Shown in pieces: positions 26,417 to 34,836 of a stretch of 64,000 nt of DNA; the stretch's first letter is position 1; each line of letters begins with the position of its first letter. A model generated the notes under the pieces. That model was not told the origin of the DNA, ran no database searches, and saw only the letters and a list, made by a program, of their open reading frames with translations. The position numbers and the translations under genes were made by a program. The stretch spans positions 7,048,501-7,112,500 of the forward strand of contig NZ_JARUBM010000002.1 of assembly GCF_029626175.1 (NCBI RefSeq), given 5' to 3'. This DNA comes from Micromonospora sp. WMMD1082. GTDB lineage: Bacteria; Actinomycetota; Actinomycetes; Mycobacteriales; Micromonosporaceae.

Positions 26417-27475
26417 TCAGGGGCGGGCGGTGGGGAGCATGGGGCTCGGCCAGTAGGGGCGGTCGGCCTCCCGGAGCGCGGCCGTGCGCAGCGCCGCGAG
26501 CTGCCGCTCCACCTCGGCGAAGTGGTCGGGGGCGAGCGGGCCGAGGGCCAGCGCGGCGGCGTTCTCCTCCACCTGGGCAACGGTGCGACAGCCCGGGATC
26601 GGGATCGTCCGGCCGCTGCGTGCCCAGATCCAACCGAGCGCGCCCTGCGCCAGGGTGCGCCCGTCGGCGGTCAGCGTCGCCCGGACGGCGTGCACCCGGC
26701 GCAGCCACTCCGGCGCGGGCCGGCCACCGCGGAACCACTCCAGCCAGCCCGAGGTCATCCCCCGTACGTCGTCGCGGGGCAGGGTCGACGCGGGGTGGTA
26801 CTTGCCGGTGAGCAGCCCCATGCCGAGCGGTCCACGGTTGACGCTGGCCAGGTCGTACTTCTCGCAGACGGCGAGCAGGTCGGGTGCGTCCCGCAGCACC
26901 GACAGGCCGTGCTGCACGGCGGCGGCGTGCGGGGCGTCGTGCCCGAAGGCGGCCGCCCGGTCGGCCCGGTCGGTGCTCCAGCCGTACGCCCGGACCAGGC
27001 CCTCGGCGACCAGGTCCTCGAGCGCACCGATCAGCTCCTGCGCCCGGGGCACGGGCAGATCGGCCAGGTGCAGCTGGTAGAGGTCGATCCGGTCGGTGCC
27101 GAGGCGACGCAGCGAGTCCCGCACGGCCCGCCGCAGGTACGCCGGTGAGGCGTCCGGCCCGATGGCCTGCCGGGTCCGTTCGTCGAACGTGTAGCCCCAC
27201 TTGGTGGCGATGACCGCCGCGTCGCGCCGGCCGGCCAGGGCCCGCCCGAGGATGCGTTCACCGTGCCCGGCCCCGTACGTGTCGGCGGTGTCGAAGAGCG
27301 TCACACCGCACTCGAGCGCCCGGCGGATCGTCCGGACCGACTCCTCGTCGTCGACCGCGCCCCAGCCCAGCGGGGCCTGCCCCGCCGCCCAGGGACCGGC
27401 GATCGCCCAGCAGCCCATGCCCAGGGCGCTGACCTCGATGCCGCTGCGGCCCAGTGTCCGCGTCGACTCCCCCAC
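26417..27475 (-). CDS. Aldo/keto reductase
   Basis: 352 aa from GTG 27475 (the frame is open to 27700, but that stretch contains an inverted repeat and is not protein-like). Features: RTLGRSGIEVSALGMGCWAI, catalytic Asp and Tyr in FDTADTYGAGHGERILG, Lys in VIATKWGYTF, and the NADPH-binding end IPIPGCRTVAQVEENAAAL. The family reduces aldehydes/ketones with NADPH in a TIM barrel. Convergent with EF-G2 across 19 bases. Confidence 0.94.
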   Translation of the reverse strand: MGESTRTLGRSGIEVSALGMGCWAIAGPWAAGQAPLGWGAVDDEESVRTIRRALECGVTLFDTADTYGAGHGERILGRALAGRRDAAVIATKWGYTFDERTRQAIGPDASPAYLRRAVRDSLRRLGTDRIDLYQLHLADLPVPRAQELIGALEDLVAEGLVRAYGWSTDRADRAAAFGHDAPHAAAVQHGLSVLRDAPDLLAVCEKYDLASVNRGPLGMGLLTGKYHPASTLPRDDVRGMTSGWLEWFRGGRPAPEWLRRVHAVRATLTADGRTLAQGALGWIWARSGRTIPIPGCRTVAQVEENAAALALGPLAPDHFAEVERQLAALRTAALREADRPYWPSPMLPTARP

Positions 27476-27788
27476 CGGCGCATCGTGCCATCTACCGGAC
27501 AGGCTTTGACAAACATCCAGCACGATCATCCGTACGGGCACCGGTGCCGCCCGGATCACCGTGGCTGCGCCCGGTTTCGCGCCCTTCTGCGAACGACCTG
27601 CGTACCGCCTCGATCTCTCTTCCCGCACGCGCCGTTTGCTCTGCTTACCGATACGCATCGGCTCCGGTCGGTAACCGTTGCGTGGGGGTAAGCAGAGCAA
27701 AGGGGGCGCGGTGCGGATGACTGGCGGCGGGCGGCTCAGGAGGGCCGGCGGCGGGGCGGGTCAGCAGGGCCAGGCGCGGACGAGCAGG
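27476..27788. other. 313-base intergenic region containing an inverted repeat element
   Basis: No gene is supported. It contains the promoter side of the aldo/keto reductase (minus strand), the large inverted repeat at 27635-27701 and, from about 27720, GGCGGG-rich low-complexity sequence, including the direct repeat CAGGAGGGCCGGC/TCAGGAGGGCCAGGCG-like words next to the HIT gene stop. Confidence 0.5.
27635..27701. repeat. 15-bp perfect inverted repeat with 37-base loop
   Basis: TTTGCTCTGCTTACC (27635-27649) pairs perfectly with GGTAAGCAGAGCAAA (27687-27701). The loop contains a nested partial palindrome (CCGGTCGGTAACCG at 27664-27677). It is less GC-rich than the surroundings, as in dispersed hairpin repeats. 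It could be a non-autonomous mobile element or a terminator. Confidence 0.55.
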
Positions 27789-28331
27789 TCAGGAGGGCCA
27801 GGCGCGCACGAGCAGGTCGCGGGTGTCGCCCAGCAACTGCGGCAGGACCTTGGTACGCCCGATGACCGGCATGAAGTTGGCGTCGCCGCCCCACCGGGGC
27901 ACCACGTGCTGGTGCAGGTGGGCGGCGATGCCGGCGCCGGCCACGCCGCCCTGGTTCATGCCCAGGTTGAAGCCGTGCGCGTTGCTGACCTTGCGGATCA
28001 CCCGCATCGCGGTCTGGGTGTACGACGCCAGCTCGGCCGTCTCCGGCCCGTCCAGGTCGGTGTAGTCGGCGACGTGCCGGTACGGGCAGACCAGCAGGTG
28101 CCCCGGGTTGTACGGATACAGGTTGAGCACCACGAACACGTGCCCGCCGCGCGCCACCACCAGGTTCTCCTCCGGCGGCCGGCCCGGTGCCAGGCAGAAC
28201 GGGCACCCGGAGGGTTTCTCGTAGCCGCCCTCCGGCCGGTCCTCCCCGGAGATGTACGTCATCCGGTGGGGCGTCCAGAGCCGGTCCAGCCCGTCGGCCA
28301 TGTCCCTGTCGATGTGCTCCGCCCCAGTCAC
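27789..28331 (-). CDS. HIT family nucleotide hydrolase/phosphorylase
   Basis: 180 aa. The catalytic histidine triad is HLHQHVVPRW; VVLNLYPYNPGHLLVCPYRH and a CPFC Zn-type pair precede it. This matches the AP4A phosphorylase-type HIT protein encoded next to thrS and pgsA in actinobacteria (Rv2613c position). It cleaves dinucleoside polyphosphates in characterised relatives. 29 bases downstream of thrS on the same strand. Confidence 0.95.
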   Translation of the reverse strand: MTGAEHIDRDMADGLDRLWTPHRMTYISGEDRPEGGYEKPSGCPFCLAPGRPPEENLVVARGGHVFVVLNLYPYNPGHLLVCPYRHVADYTDLDGPETAELASYTQTAMRVIRKVSNAHGFNLGMNQGGVAGAGIAAHLHQHVVPRWGGDANFMPVIGRTKVLPQLLGDTRDLLVRAWPS

Positions 28332-28360
28332 ACCGGCGATCCTACGACCCCCGCCCGCCC

Positions 28361-30364
28361 TTACATCTGTGCGGAGGGGCCGGTGTTGGTGCGGGAGCCG
28401 ACCACGTCGAGGACGTGGGCGACCGCCTCGGCGAGCGGCACGCCGTTGCGCTGGGAGCCGTCCCGGTAGCGGAACGAGACCGTGCCCGCGGCCACGTCGT
28501 CGTCACCGGCGATCACCATGAAGGGGATCTTCTGCTGCTGCGCGGTGCGGATCTTCTTCTGCATCCGCTCGTCACCGGCGTCGACCTGGGCGCGGATGCC
28601 CTCGGCGCGCAGCGCGGCGACGAAGCCGTGCAGGTAGTCGGTGTGGTCCTCGCGGATCGGGATGCCGACCACCTGCACCGGGGCCAGCCAGGCCGGGAAC
28701 GCCCCCGCGTAGTGCTCGGTGAGCACGCCGAAGAACCGCTCGATCGAGCCGAAGAGCGCTCGGTGGATCATGACCGGCCGCTGCCGGGTGCCGTCGGCCG
28801 CCTGGTACTCCAGGCCGAACCGCTCCGGCTGGTTGAAGTCGACCTGGATGGTGGACATCTGCCAGGTCCGGCCGATGGCGTCCTTAGCCTGCACCGAGAT
28901 CTTCGGGCCGTAGAAGGCCGCCCCGCCCGGGTCGGGCACCAGGTCGAGCCCGGAGGTCTCGGCGGCGGTACGCAGCGCCTCGGTGGCCTCGGCCCAGTCG
29001 GCCTCCGACCCGATGAACTTCGGCGAGTCGTCGCGGGTCGACAGCTCCAGGTAGAAGTCGTCCAGGCCGTAGTCGCGCAGCAGGTCCAGCACGAACGACA
29101 GCAGCGTGGTCAGCTCACCGGGCATCTGCTCCCGGGTGCAGTAGATGTGCGAGTCGTCCTGGGTCAGGCCGCGTACCCGGGTCAGGCCGTGCACCACGCC
29201 CGACTTCTCGTAGCGGTAGACGGTGCCGAACTCGAACAGCCGCAGCGGCAGTTCCCGGTAGGACCGCCCACGCGACCTGAAGATCAGGTTGTGCATGGGG
29301 CAGTTCATCGCCTTGAGGTAGTAGTCCGCCCCCTCCAACTGCATGGGCGGGAACATCGTGTCGGCGTAGTAGGGCAGGTGACCCGAGGTCTCGAAGAGCT
29401 GCGCCTTGGTGATGTGCGGGCTGTTGACGAACTCGTACCCCGCCTGCTCGTGCCGGCGACGCGAGTAGTCCTCCAGCTCGCGGCGGATGATGCCGCCCTT
29501 GGGGTGGAAGACCGCGAGACCGGAGCCGATCTCGTCGGGGAAGCTGAACAGGTCGAGGTCCGCACCGAGCTTGCGGTGGTCGCGCCGGGCGGCCTCCTCC
29601 AGCAGCTTCAGGTACGCCTTCAGCCCGTCCCGGGTCGGCCAGGCCGTGCCGTACACCCGCTGCAACTGCGGGTTGCGCTCGCTGCCCCGCCAGTACGCGG
29701 CGGCCGAGCGCATCAGCTTGAACGCGCCGATCAGCCGGGTGTTCGGCAGGTGCGGGCCGCGGCACAGGTCCGACCAGCAGACCTTGTCCTCGTCGGCGGC
29801 GAGGTTGTCGTAGATGGTCAGCTCGCCGCCGCCCACCTCCATCACCTCGGACGAATCCAGCCCCTCGCCCTTGACCTCGATGAGTTCCAGCTTGAACGGC
29901 TCGGCGGCCAGCTCGGTCCGCGCCTCGTCCAGGCTGTCGAAGCGGCGGCGGCGGAACCGCTGCCCGGACTTGATGATCTCCTGCATCCGCTTCTCGAGCC
30001 GGGCCAGGTCGTCGGGCTGGAACGGCTTGTCCACCGCGAAGTCGTAGTAGAAGCCGTTGTCGATCGGCGGGCCGATGCCGAGCCGGGCCTCCGGGAAGAC
30101 GTCCTGCACGGCCTGGGCGAGCACGTGCGCCGTCGAGTGGCGCAGCACGTTCAGCCCGTCCGGCTCGTCGAGCGCCACCGGCTCGACGGCGGTCTCCTCG
30201 GACGGCCGCCAGTCCAGGTCGCGCAGCACGCCCTGCGGGTCACGGACCACCACGATCGCCTTCGGGCCGGTGGTGGGCAGCCCGGCCGCGGCCACCGCGT
30301 CGGCCGCCGTCGTCCCGGCGACGACGACGGGGTCGGCCACGGCGGGGGTACGGGGTGCGGACAC
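28361..30364 (-). CDS. thrS: Threonyl-tRNA synthetase
   Basis: 667 aa. N-terminal TGS-like region (about 1-65), editing domain starting near [13 protein letters not shown], then the class II core with [20 protein letters not shown] (zinc-binding Cys) and [20 protein letters not shown] (motif 2), and the anticodon-binding domain ([10 protein letters not shown]). It ligates threonine to tRNA-Thr and is the first gene of the thrS-HIT block. I looked for a T-box leader upstream (30365-30559) and saw none. Confidence 0.98.
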   Translation of the reverse strand: MSAPRTPAVADPVVVAGTTAADAVAAAGLPTTGPKAIVVVRDPQGVLRDLDWRPSEETAVEPVALDEPDGLNVLRHSTAHVLAQAVQDVFPEARLGIGPPIDNGFYYDFAVDKPFQPDDLARLEKRMQEIIKSGQRFRRRRFDSLDEARTELAAEPFKLELIEVKGEGLDSSEVMEVGGGELTIYDNLAADEDKVCWSDLCRGPHLPNTRLIGAFKLMRSAAAYWRGSERNPQLQRVYGTAWPTRDGLKAYLKLLEEAARRDHRKLGADLDLFSFPDEIGSGLAVFHPKGGIIRRELEDYSRRRHEQAGYEFVNSPHITKAQLFETSGHLPYYADTMFPPMQLEGADYYLKAMNCPMHNLIFRSRGRSYRELPLRLFEFGTVYRYEKSGVVHGLTRVRGLTQDDSHIYCTREQMPGELTTLLSFVLDLLRDYGLDDFYLELSTRDDSPKFIGSEADWAEATEALRTAAETSGLDLVPDPGGAAFYGPKISVQAKDAIGRTWQMSTIQVDFNQPERFGLEYQAADGTRQRPVMIHRALFGSIERFFGVLTEHYAGAFPAWLAPVQVVGIPIREDHTDYLHGFVAALRAEGIRAQVDAGDERMQKKIRTAQQQKIPFMVIAGDDDVAAGTVSFRYRDGSQRNGVPLAEAVAHVLDVVGSRTNTGPSAQM

Positions 30365-30559
30365 GGGTGACTCCTCGCAGCAGACGTAACGGATGGTGCC
30401 GATGTCGGCGCACTGATGCTATCGGGCGCCCCGGTGGCCTCGCCGTCGACACCGGGCCACCGGCGATCGGGCCGACCGTTGAACCTTTTCGGCCCGGGAT
30501 ACGAACTACCAGGTGTGGCCGGAGCCCGTTCCGGCCACGGACACGGATGGGGACCCAGG

Positions 30560-31390
30560 ATGGCGATGACGCGCGGCGGGAGCCGTCGACGCCGGGGCGG
30601 GCCGGTGGCCGCCCTGGTCACGGCCGTGGTGCTGCTCTGGCCGGGCACGGCGTGGGCGGCGGACGCGAGTTTCACCCCGACCCAGGCCCGGCAGGGCGAG
30701 TCGGTGAAGGTGGAGTTCGTGGTGCCCGACGAGCGGCCCGGCATCCGTACCGAACGGATCGAGGTGCGGTTGCCGGCCGACAACCCGATCGCCGAGGTCT
30801 ACCCGCTGTCGGTCGACGGCTGGGCGCCGCTGATCACCACCCGCAAGCTCGACACGCCGGTGGCCGGTCTCCACGCGCCCGCCACCGACATCGTGACCGC
30901 CACGGTGACCTGGTCCCGCACCCCGAATGCCGGCGACGGACCGGCCCGGCTGCCGCTGTCGATGGGGCCGCTGCCGCAGACCGACCGGCTGGCCTTCGAG
31001 CTGCTCCAGACGTACGCCGACGGCATGGTGGTGCGGTGGGGCGGCCCCGGCCAGCGACCGCTGCCCGCGTTGGCGCTGCTGCCGGCGGATCCGGCCGCGC
31101 CGGGTGGGCACGGCGCGCACGGCGGTGCGCCGGACGGGCAGCCGTCGGCCGGCGACCCGCCCGCCGAGGCCACCGGCGACGGTGGCCCGAACGCCAACAG
31201 CCTGCTCGCCGCCGGCCTGGTCGCCGGCCTCGGCGGCGGTGCCGTGGTGGGCTGGCTGATCAGCCGCTGGCGCCGGAACTCGGCCGAGGAGATCGACCGC
31301 TCGGTGCTCGACGGGGAGCCGACCGGCGATGACGCCGACACCACCGGCCGGGCGGGCAGCGAGGCCGCCGAGGCGGGCGCACGGCGGTGA
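30560..31390 (+). CDS. YcnI/DUF1775 domain secreted membrane-anchored protein
   Basis: 276 aa from ATG 30560 (ATG 30566 also in frame); the upstream open frame is not protein-like. A signal peptide (about 12-34) ends AWAADASF. The YcnI domain begins FTPTQARQGESVKVEFVVPD and contains RIEVRLPADNPIAEVYPLSV and VDGWAP. After a Gly/Asp-rich linker a single membrane helix (LLAAGLVAGLGGGAVVGWLI) anchors the protein, with an acidic cytoplasmic tail. YcnI domains bind copper in characterised cases via an N-terminal His. Here the mature N-terminus appears to start with Ala/Asp, so copper binding is uncertain. No copper transporter is adjacent. Confidence 0.85.
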   Translation: MAMTRGGSRRRRGGPVAALVTAVVLLWPGTAWAADASFTPTQARQGESVKVEFVVPDERPGIRTERIEVRLPADNPIAEVYPLSVDGWAPLITTRKLDTPVAGLHAPATDIVTATVTWSRTPNAGDGPARLPLSMGPLPQTDRLAFELLQTYADGMVVRWGGPGQRPLPALALLPADPAAPGGHGAHGGAPDGQPSAGDPPAEATGDGGPNANSLLAAGLVAGLGGGAVVGWLISRWRRNSAEEIDRSVLDGEPTGDDADTTGRAGSEAAEAGARR

Positions 31391-31411
31391 GCGGCGGGTG
31401 CCCGCCGGGGT

Positions 31412-31469
31412 CGTCAGCCGACCCAGTCGGGTAGCGGCTCGGTCAGCCGACCCAGTCGGGTAGCGGCTC
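31412..31469. repeat. 29-bp perfect-type tandem duplication at a gene 3' end
   Basis: GTCAGCCGACCCAGTCGGGT and the following GCGGCTC occur at 31413-31440 and again at 31442-31469, 28 identical bases with a period of 29. The copy at 31442-31469 holds the last codons and stop of the ADP-ribosylglycohydrolase; the other copy is outside the gene. Because 29 is not a multiple of three, two different frames both end with the same C-terminal peptide. Confidence 0.9.
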
Positions 31470-32363
31470 CCGGGCGGCCAGCCAGTCGGCGGGCACGCCG
31501 CCGTCGGTGCCGACCCCGGTGTACGCGGCGACGATGCCACCGGCGATCGCGGCGGTGGTGTCCACGTCCCCGCCCGCCGCCACGCAGGCCCGCACGGCCG
31601 CCGGGTAGTCGTCCAGGTGCGTGGCGGCGACCCAGCAGGTGAAGGCGACGGTGTCCTGCGCGGTGACCCGGGAGCCGTTGCCGACCGCGTCCACCACCTC
31701 GGGCAGCGGGCGACCGAGCAGCCCGGCGACCCGGCGTACGCCCCGGTGCACCTCGGTGGCCGGGTCCAGCGCGGCGGCCACGCCGGCGAGCAGCCGGCCC
31801 GGTTCCGGCCGGTCGCCGTCGAGGCGGGCCCGGGCGGCGCGGGCCGCGGCGACCGCCACCGCCACCGCACCGGCGATCCCCTCCGGGTGGGCATGGGTGA
31901 CCTCCGCGCTGGCGCGGGCCTGCGCGGCCGCCCGGCCGGTCGAGTCGGCGAAGTACGCCCCCAGCGGCGCGACCCGCATCGCGGCCCCGTTGCCGCAGGA
32001 GCCCTGCCCGTCGAAGGCGGCTGCCGCCGCGACCGGCCACGGGGTGCCGGTACGGATCAGGTGCAGGATGCGCACCGCGCCGGGCCCGTAGCCACGGTAG
32101 GGCTCGCAGCGCTCGGCGAAGTCCAGCGCGAGCCGGTCCCGGTCGATCCGGCCCGCCTCGGCCAGCTGCGCCAGCACCGAGCAGGCCATCTCGGTGTCGT
32201 CGGTCCACTGCCACGGCGGTGGGGGAAGCCGTTCGGCGGCCAGGTCGGCGGGGTGCCGGCCGGGGACGAAGAACTGGGCGCCGAGGGCGTCGCCGACCGA
32301 CAGGCCGGCGAGGCTGTCCCGGGCGAGGGTCAGCCGGGTGTCCGGATAGAGGGTGAACGTCAT
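31443..32363 (-). CDS. ADP-ribosylglycohydrolase family protein
   Basis: 306 aa. The DraG-type metal-binding motifs are present: WTDDTEMACSVLAQLAEAG near residue 52 and the C-terminal GGDVDTTAAIAGGIVAAYTG, plus GQGSCGNGAAMRVAPLGAYF. These enzymes remove ADP-ribose from proteins, DNA or small molecules with two Mg ions. ATG start at 32363. Divergent from the response regulator gene at 32438 (74-base gap). The C-terminal coding region is involved in a tandem duplication. Confidence 0.93.
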   Translation of the reverse strand: MTFTLYPDTRLTLARDSLAGLSVGDALGAQFFVPGRHPADLAAERLPPPPWQWTDDTEMACSVLAQLAEAGRIDRDRLALDFAERCEPYRGYGPGAVRILHLIRTGTPWPVAAAAAFDGQGSCGNGAAMRVAPLGAYFADSTGRAAAQARASAEVTHAHPEGIAGAVAVAVAAARAARARLDGDRPEPGRLLAGVAAALDPATEVHRGVRRVAGLLGRPLPEVVDAVGNGSRVTAQDTVAFTCWVAATHLDDYPAAVRACVAAGGDVDTTAAIAGGIVAAYTGVGTDGGVPADWLAAREPLPDWVG

Positions 32364-32437
32364 GGTCGCACCAGCTTGGCGTGTTCCGGGGTGGGCCGCA
32401 ATGACGCCGCGCTTGCCGGCGCGGGTACCGTGCTGAG

Positions 32438-33127
32438 GTGGCCACCGTCCTCCTGGTCGAAGACGATCACGTCGTCCGCGGCGCGATGCTTCGTTCCCTC
32501 ACCGACCGGGGCCACGCCGTACACGCCGTGGGCACCGCGCTGGACGCGCTGCGCCGGGTCGCCGCGGAGACGCCGGATCTGGTCGTGCTCGACCTCGGCC
32601 TGCCGGACCTGGACGGTTCGGACGCGCTGCGGATGCTGCGGGGCATCACCGACGTGCCGATCATCATCGCCACCGCCCGCGACGACGAGCAGTCCGTGGT
32701 CAAGCTGCTGCGGGCCGGCGCCGACGACTACATGGTCAAGCCGTTCACCGGCGCGCACCTGGACGCCCGGATCACCAGCGTGCTGCGCCGGGTGGGCCGG
32801 GCCAGCCGCGTCGCGCAGCCGGCCGTGCACAGCGTGGGCGGGCTGCGGGTCGACGTCGGTGAACGCAGTGCCCTCCTCGACGGCGAGGCGCTGGCGCTGA
32901 CCCGCAAGGAATTCGACCTGCTGGCGTATCTCGCCGCACGCCCTGGCCGGGTAGTGTCCCGGCGGGAGCTCTTGGAGGAGGTATGGCGGCAGCCATCGGT
33001 CGGCGAGGATCAGACCATCGACGTTCACCTGTACTGGCTACGGCGCAAAATGGGCGAGTCCGCGGCGAAGCCGCGCTACCTGCGCACCGTGCGGGGGGTG
33101 GGCTTCCGGCTGGTGGCGCCGGACTGA
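32438..33127 (+). CDS. OmpR/PhoB-family response regulator
   Basis: 229 aa from GTG 32438. Receiver domain: LLVEDDHVV, phospho-acceptor Asp in LVVLDLGLPDLDG, Thr in IATARDDE, Lys in DDYMVKPFTGAHLDARI. The DNA-binding winged helix includes LTRKEFDLLAYLAARPGRVV, IDVHLYWLRRKMGE and YLRTVRGVGFRL. Cognate kinase follows with a coupled start, so the pair is one operon. Confidence 0.95.
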   Translation: MATVLLVEDDHVVRGAMLRSLTDRGHAVHAVGTALDALRRVAAETPDLVVLDLGLPDLDGSDALRMLRGITDVPIIIATARDDEQSVVKLLRAGADDYMVKPFTGAHLDARITSVLRRVGRASRVAQPAVHSVGGLRVDVGERSALLDGEALALTRKEFDLLAYLAARPGRVVSRRELLEEVWRQPSVGEDQTIDVHLYWLRRKMGESAAKPRYLRTVRGVGFRLVAPD

Positions 33128-34563
33128 GGCGGTCGCTGGCCCTGCTGACGGCCGGCATGGGCGCCCTGCTGGCGCTGGCCTTCCTCGTCCCGCTCGGGCT
33201 GACCCTCGGCGGGCAAGCCCGCGAGGAGGCGATCGCCGACGCGGCCCGCCGCAGCGCGCTGGTGACCGGGGCGCTCGCGGTCAGCACCGAGGCCGAGGTG
33301 GTGGCCCGCGCGATCGAGGCGAGTGGCGACGACCCGGCCACCCGGCCGGTGGTGCACGGGCTCGACGGGGACTCCACCGCCGGGCGGGCCGACGCGGGGC
33401 AGCTGGACCGGGCCCGGTCCGAGGGGCGTTCCCTGGTCGTCGACATCGACGGCGGGGTGCTGCGGCTGGATCCGGTGGTGCTCGGCGAGCGGACCGCCGT
33501 GGTCGAGGTCTTCGTCCCGGACGCCGCACTCGACGCCGGCCCCGGCGGCCGGTGGCTGCTGTTGATCGGGGTGGCCGTCGCCCTGGTGGGCGCCGCCGTC
33601 CTGGTGGTGGACCGGGTTGCCGGCCGGGCGGCCGACGCCGGTCGGGGCCTGGTCAAGGCGGCGCTCGCGGTGGGCGAGGGCGACCTGGGCGTACGCGTCG
33701 AGCCGAACGGCCCGCGCGAGCTAGCCGAGGCCGGCCACGCGTTCAACCGGATGGTGGAGCGGTTGGTGGCCGCCCGCACCGACGAGCGGGAGCTGGTGGC
33801 GGACCTGTCCCACCGGCTGCGCACCCCGCTGACCGTGCTGCGGCTGGACGCCGAGGCGCTGGAGTCCGACGACACCAGCGTGGGCTCGTTCAGCCAGGCG
33901 GAGCTGGACTACCGGCGCGGTATCCGGCGGATCCGGCAGGCGATCGTCACCCTGGAGGGTGAGATCGACGTGCTGATCAAGACCACCCGCAAGGCGGTGG
34001 CGACCGAGGCCGCCGCCCCGGCGATGTGTGACGTGAGCGAGGTCGTCCGGGACCGGATGGTCTTCTGGGCGGCCCTGGCCGGCGACCAGAACCGCCCGCA
34101 CCGGGTCTCCGGTGCCCAGTTGCGCATTCCGGTACCGGTGCCCCGGGCCGAGCTGGCCGCCGCCCTGGACGCGGTGATCGGCAACGTGTTCCGCTACACG
34201 CCGCAGGGCACGGCGTTCGAGGTGGCGGTCTCCCGCCGCGACGGCTACGTGGCGATCCGGATCGACGACGCCGGGCCCGGTATCGCCAACCCCGACCGGG
34301 CCCTGCGTCGCGGCGCCAGCGACCAGGGCTCCACCGGTCTCGGGCTGGACATCGCCAAGCGGGTGGCGTTGCAGGCCAACGGCTCGGTCAGCATCGACCG
34401 GGCCCGGCTGGGCGGGGCCAGCGTGGTGATGCTGCTGGCCGATCCGGAGGCGACACCGCGCCAGGTCAGCCGGTTCGGCCTGGTGGGCCGGATGGCGCGG
34501 GAGGGCCGGGAACAGAAGGCCAGCGGACGCCGCTGGCCCCGGCAGCGCCCGGCGGACCGCTGA
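33124..34563 (+). CDS. Sensor histidine kinase, OmpR-type partner
   Basis: 479 aa if translation starts at the CTG 33124 that overlaps the regulator stop (CTGA); the first ATG is 33157 (468 aa). Residues LRRSLALLTAGMGALLALAF form the first membrane helix, so CTG gives a more normal N-terminus. An extracytoplasmic segment, a second helix (LLLIGVAVALVGAAVLVV) and a HAMP domain follow, then the H-box DLSHRLRTPLTVLRLDAEAL and HATPase motifs IGNVFRYTPQGT, DDAGPGI and GSTGLGLDIAKRVA. The ligand is unknown. The C-terminal tail is basic. Confidence 0.92.
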   Translation: MRRSLALLTAGMGALLALAFLVPLGLTLGGQAREEAIADAARRSALVTGALAVSTEAEVVARAIEASGDDPATRPVVHGLDGDSTAGRADAGQLDRARSEGRSLVVDIDGGVLRLDPVVLGERTAVVEVFVPDAALDAGPGGRWLLLIGVAVALVGAAVLVVDRVAGRAADAGRGLVKAALAVGEGDLGVRVEPNGPRELAEAGHAFNRMVERLVAARTDERELVADLSHRLRTPLTVLRLDAEALESDDTSVGSFSQAELDYRRGIRRIRQAIVTLEGEIDVLIKTTRKAVATEAAAPAMCDVSEVVRDRMVFWAALAGDQNRPHRVSGAQLRIPVPVPRAELAAALDAVIGNVFRYTPQGTAFEVAVSRRDGYVAIRIDDAGPGIANPDRALRRGASDQGSTGLGLDIAKRVALQANGSVSIDRARLGGASVVMLLADPEATPRQVSRFGLVGRMAREGREQKASGRRWPRQRPADR

Positions 34564-34718
34564 ACGTCGGCCGTACGGTCACCGCGCGGGCGGGCTGTGT
34601 GCCGGCACAAGTCTTCCTTAGATCCGGATTAATGCCGGTCCGGCCGCCCGGCGCAGCTGGCAGGATCGGCGTCGAACCCAGCAGTTCCACCGGCGCGCAC
34701 ATCGACCGGTGGAGCCGT

Positions 34719-34767
34719 GCGCGCGGCGGGAGACACGGTCCCCCCACACCTCACTCCCGCCGCGCGC
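34719..34767. terminator. Bidirectional hairpin between converging genes
   Basis: GCGCGCGGCGGGAG (34719-34732) pairs perfectly with CTCCCGCCGCGCGC (34754-34767), 21-base loop. It sits in the 273-base gap between the histidine kinase and the deaminase. Overlapping its right arm is an 18-bp direct repeat with one mismatch (34763-34780 and 34787-34804, CGCGCCACTTTCGCCGGG). Confidence 0.65.
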
Positions 34768-34836
34768 CACTTTCGCCGGGGCGACCCGCGCCACTTCCGC
34801 CGGGACGGCATCGCGCCACCGGCCGGGCCGGCGCCG

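Noticed and set aside
23911..26580. 889-codon open frame antisense to EF-G2
   Set aside because: Shadow frame with low-complexity His/Gly/Arg composition and no domain motif.
30365..30559. Possible T-box leader for thrS
   Set aside because: No specifier-loop, AGTA bulge or antiterminator pattern could be recognised.
32983..33123. Upstream extension of the OmpR-type histidine kinase from ATG 32983
   Set aside because: Lies wholly inside the response regulator gene in another frame and encodes Arg/Gly/Ala-rich sequence before a normal first membrane helix.
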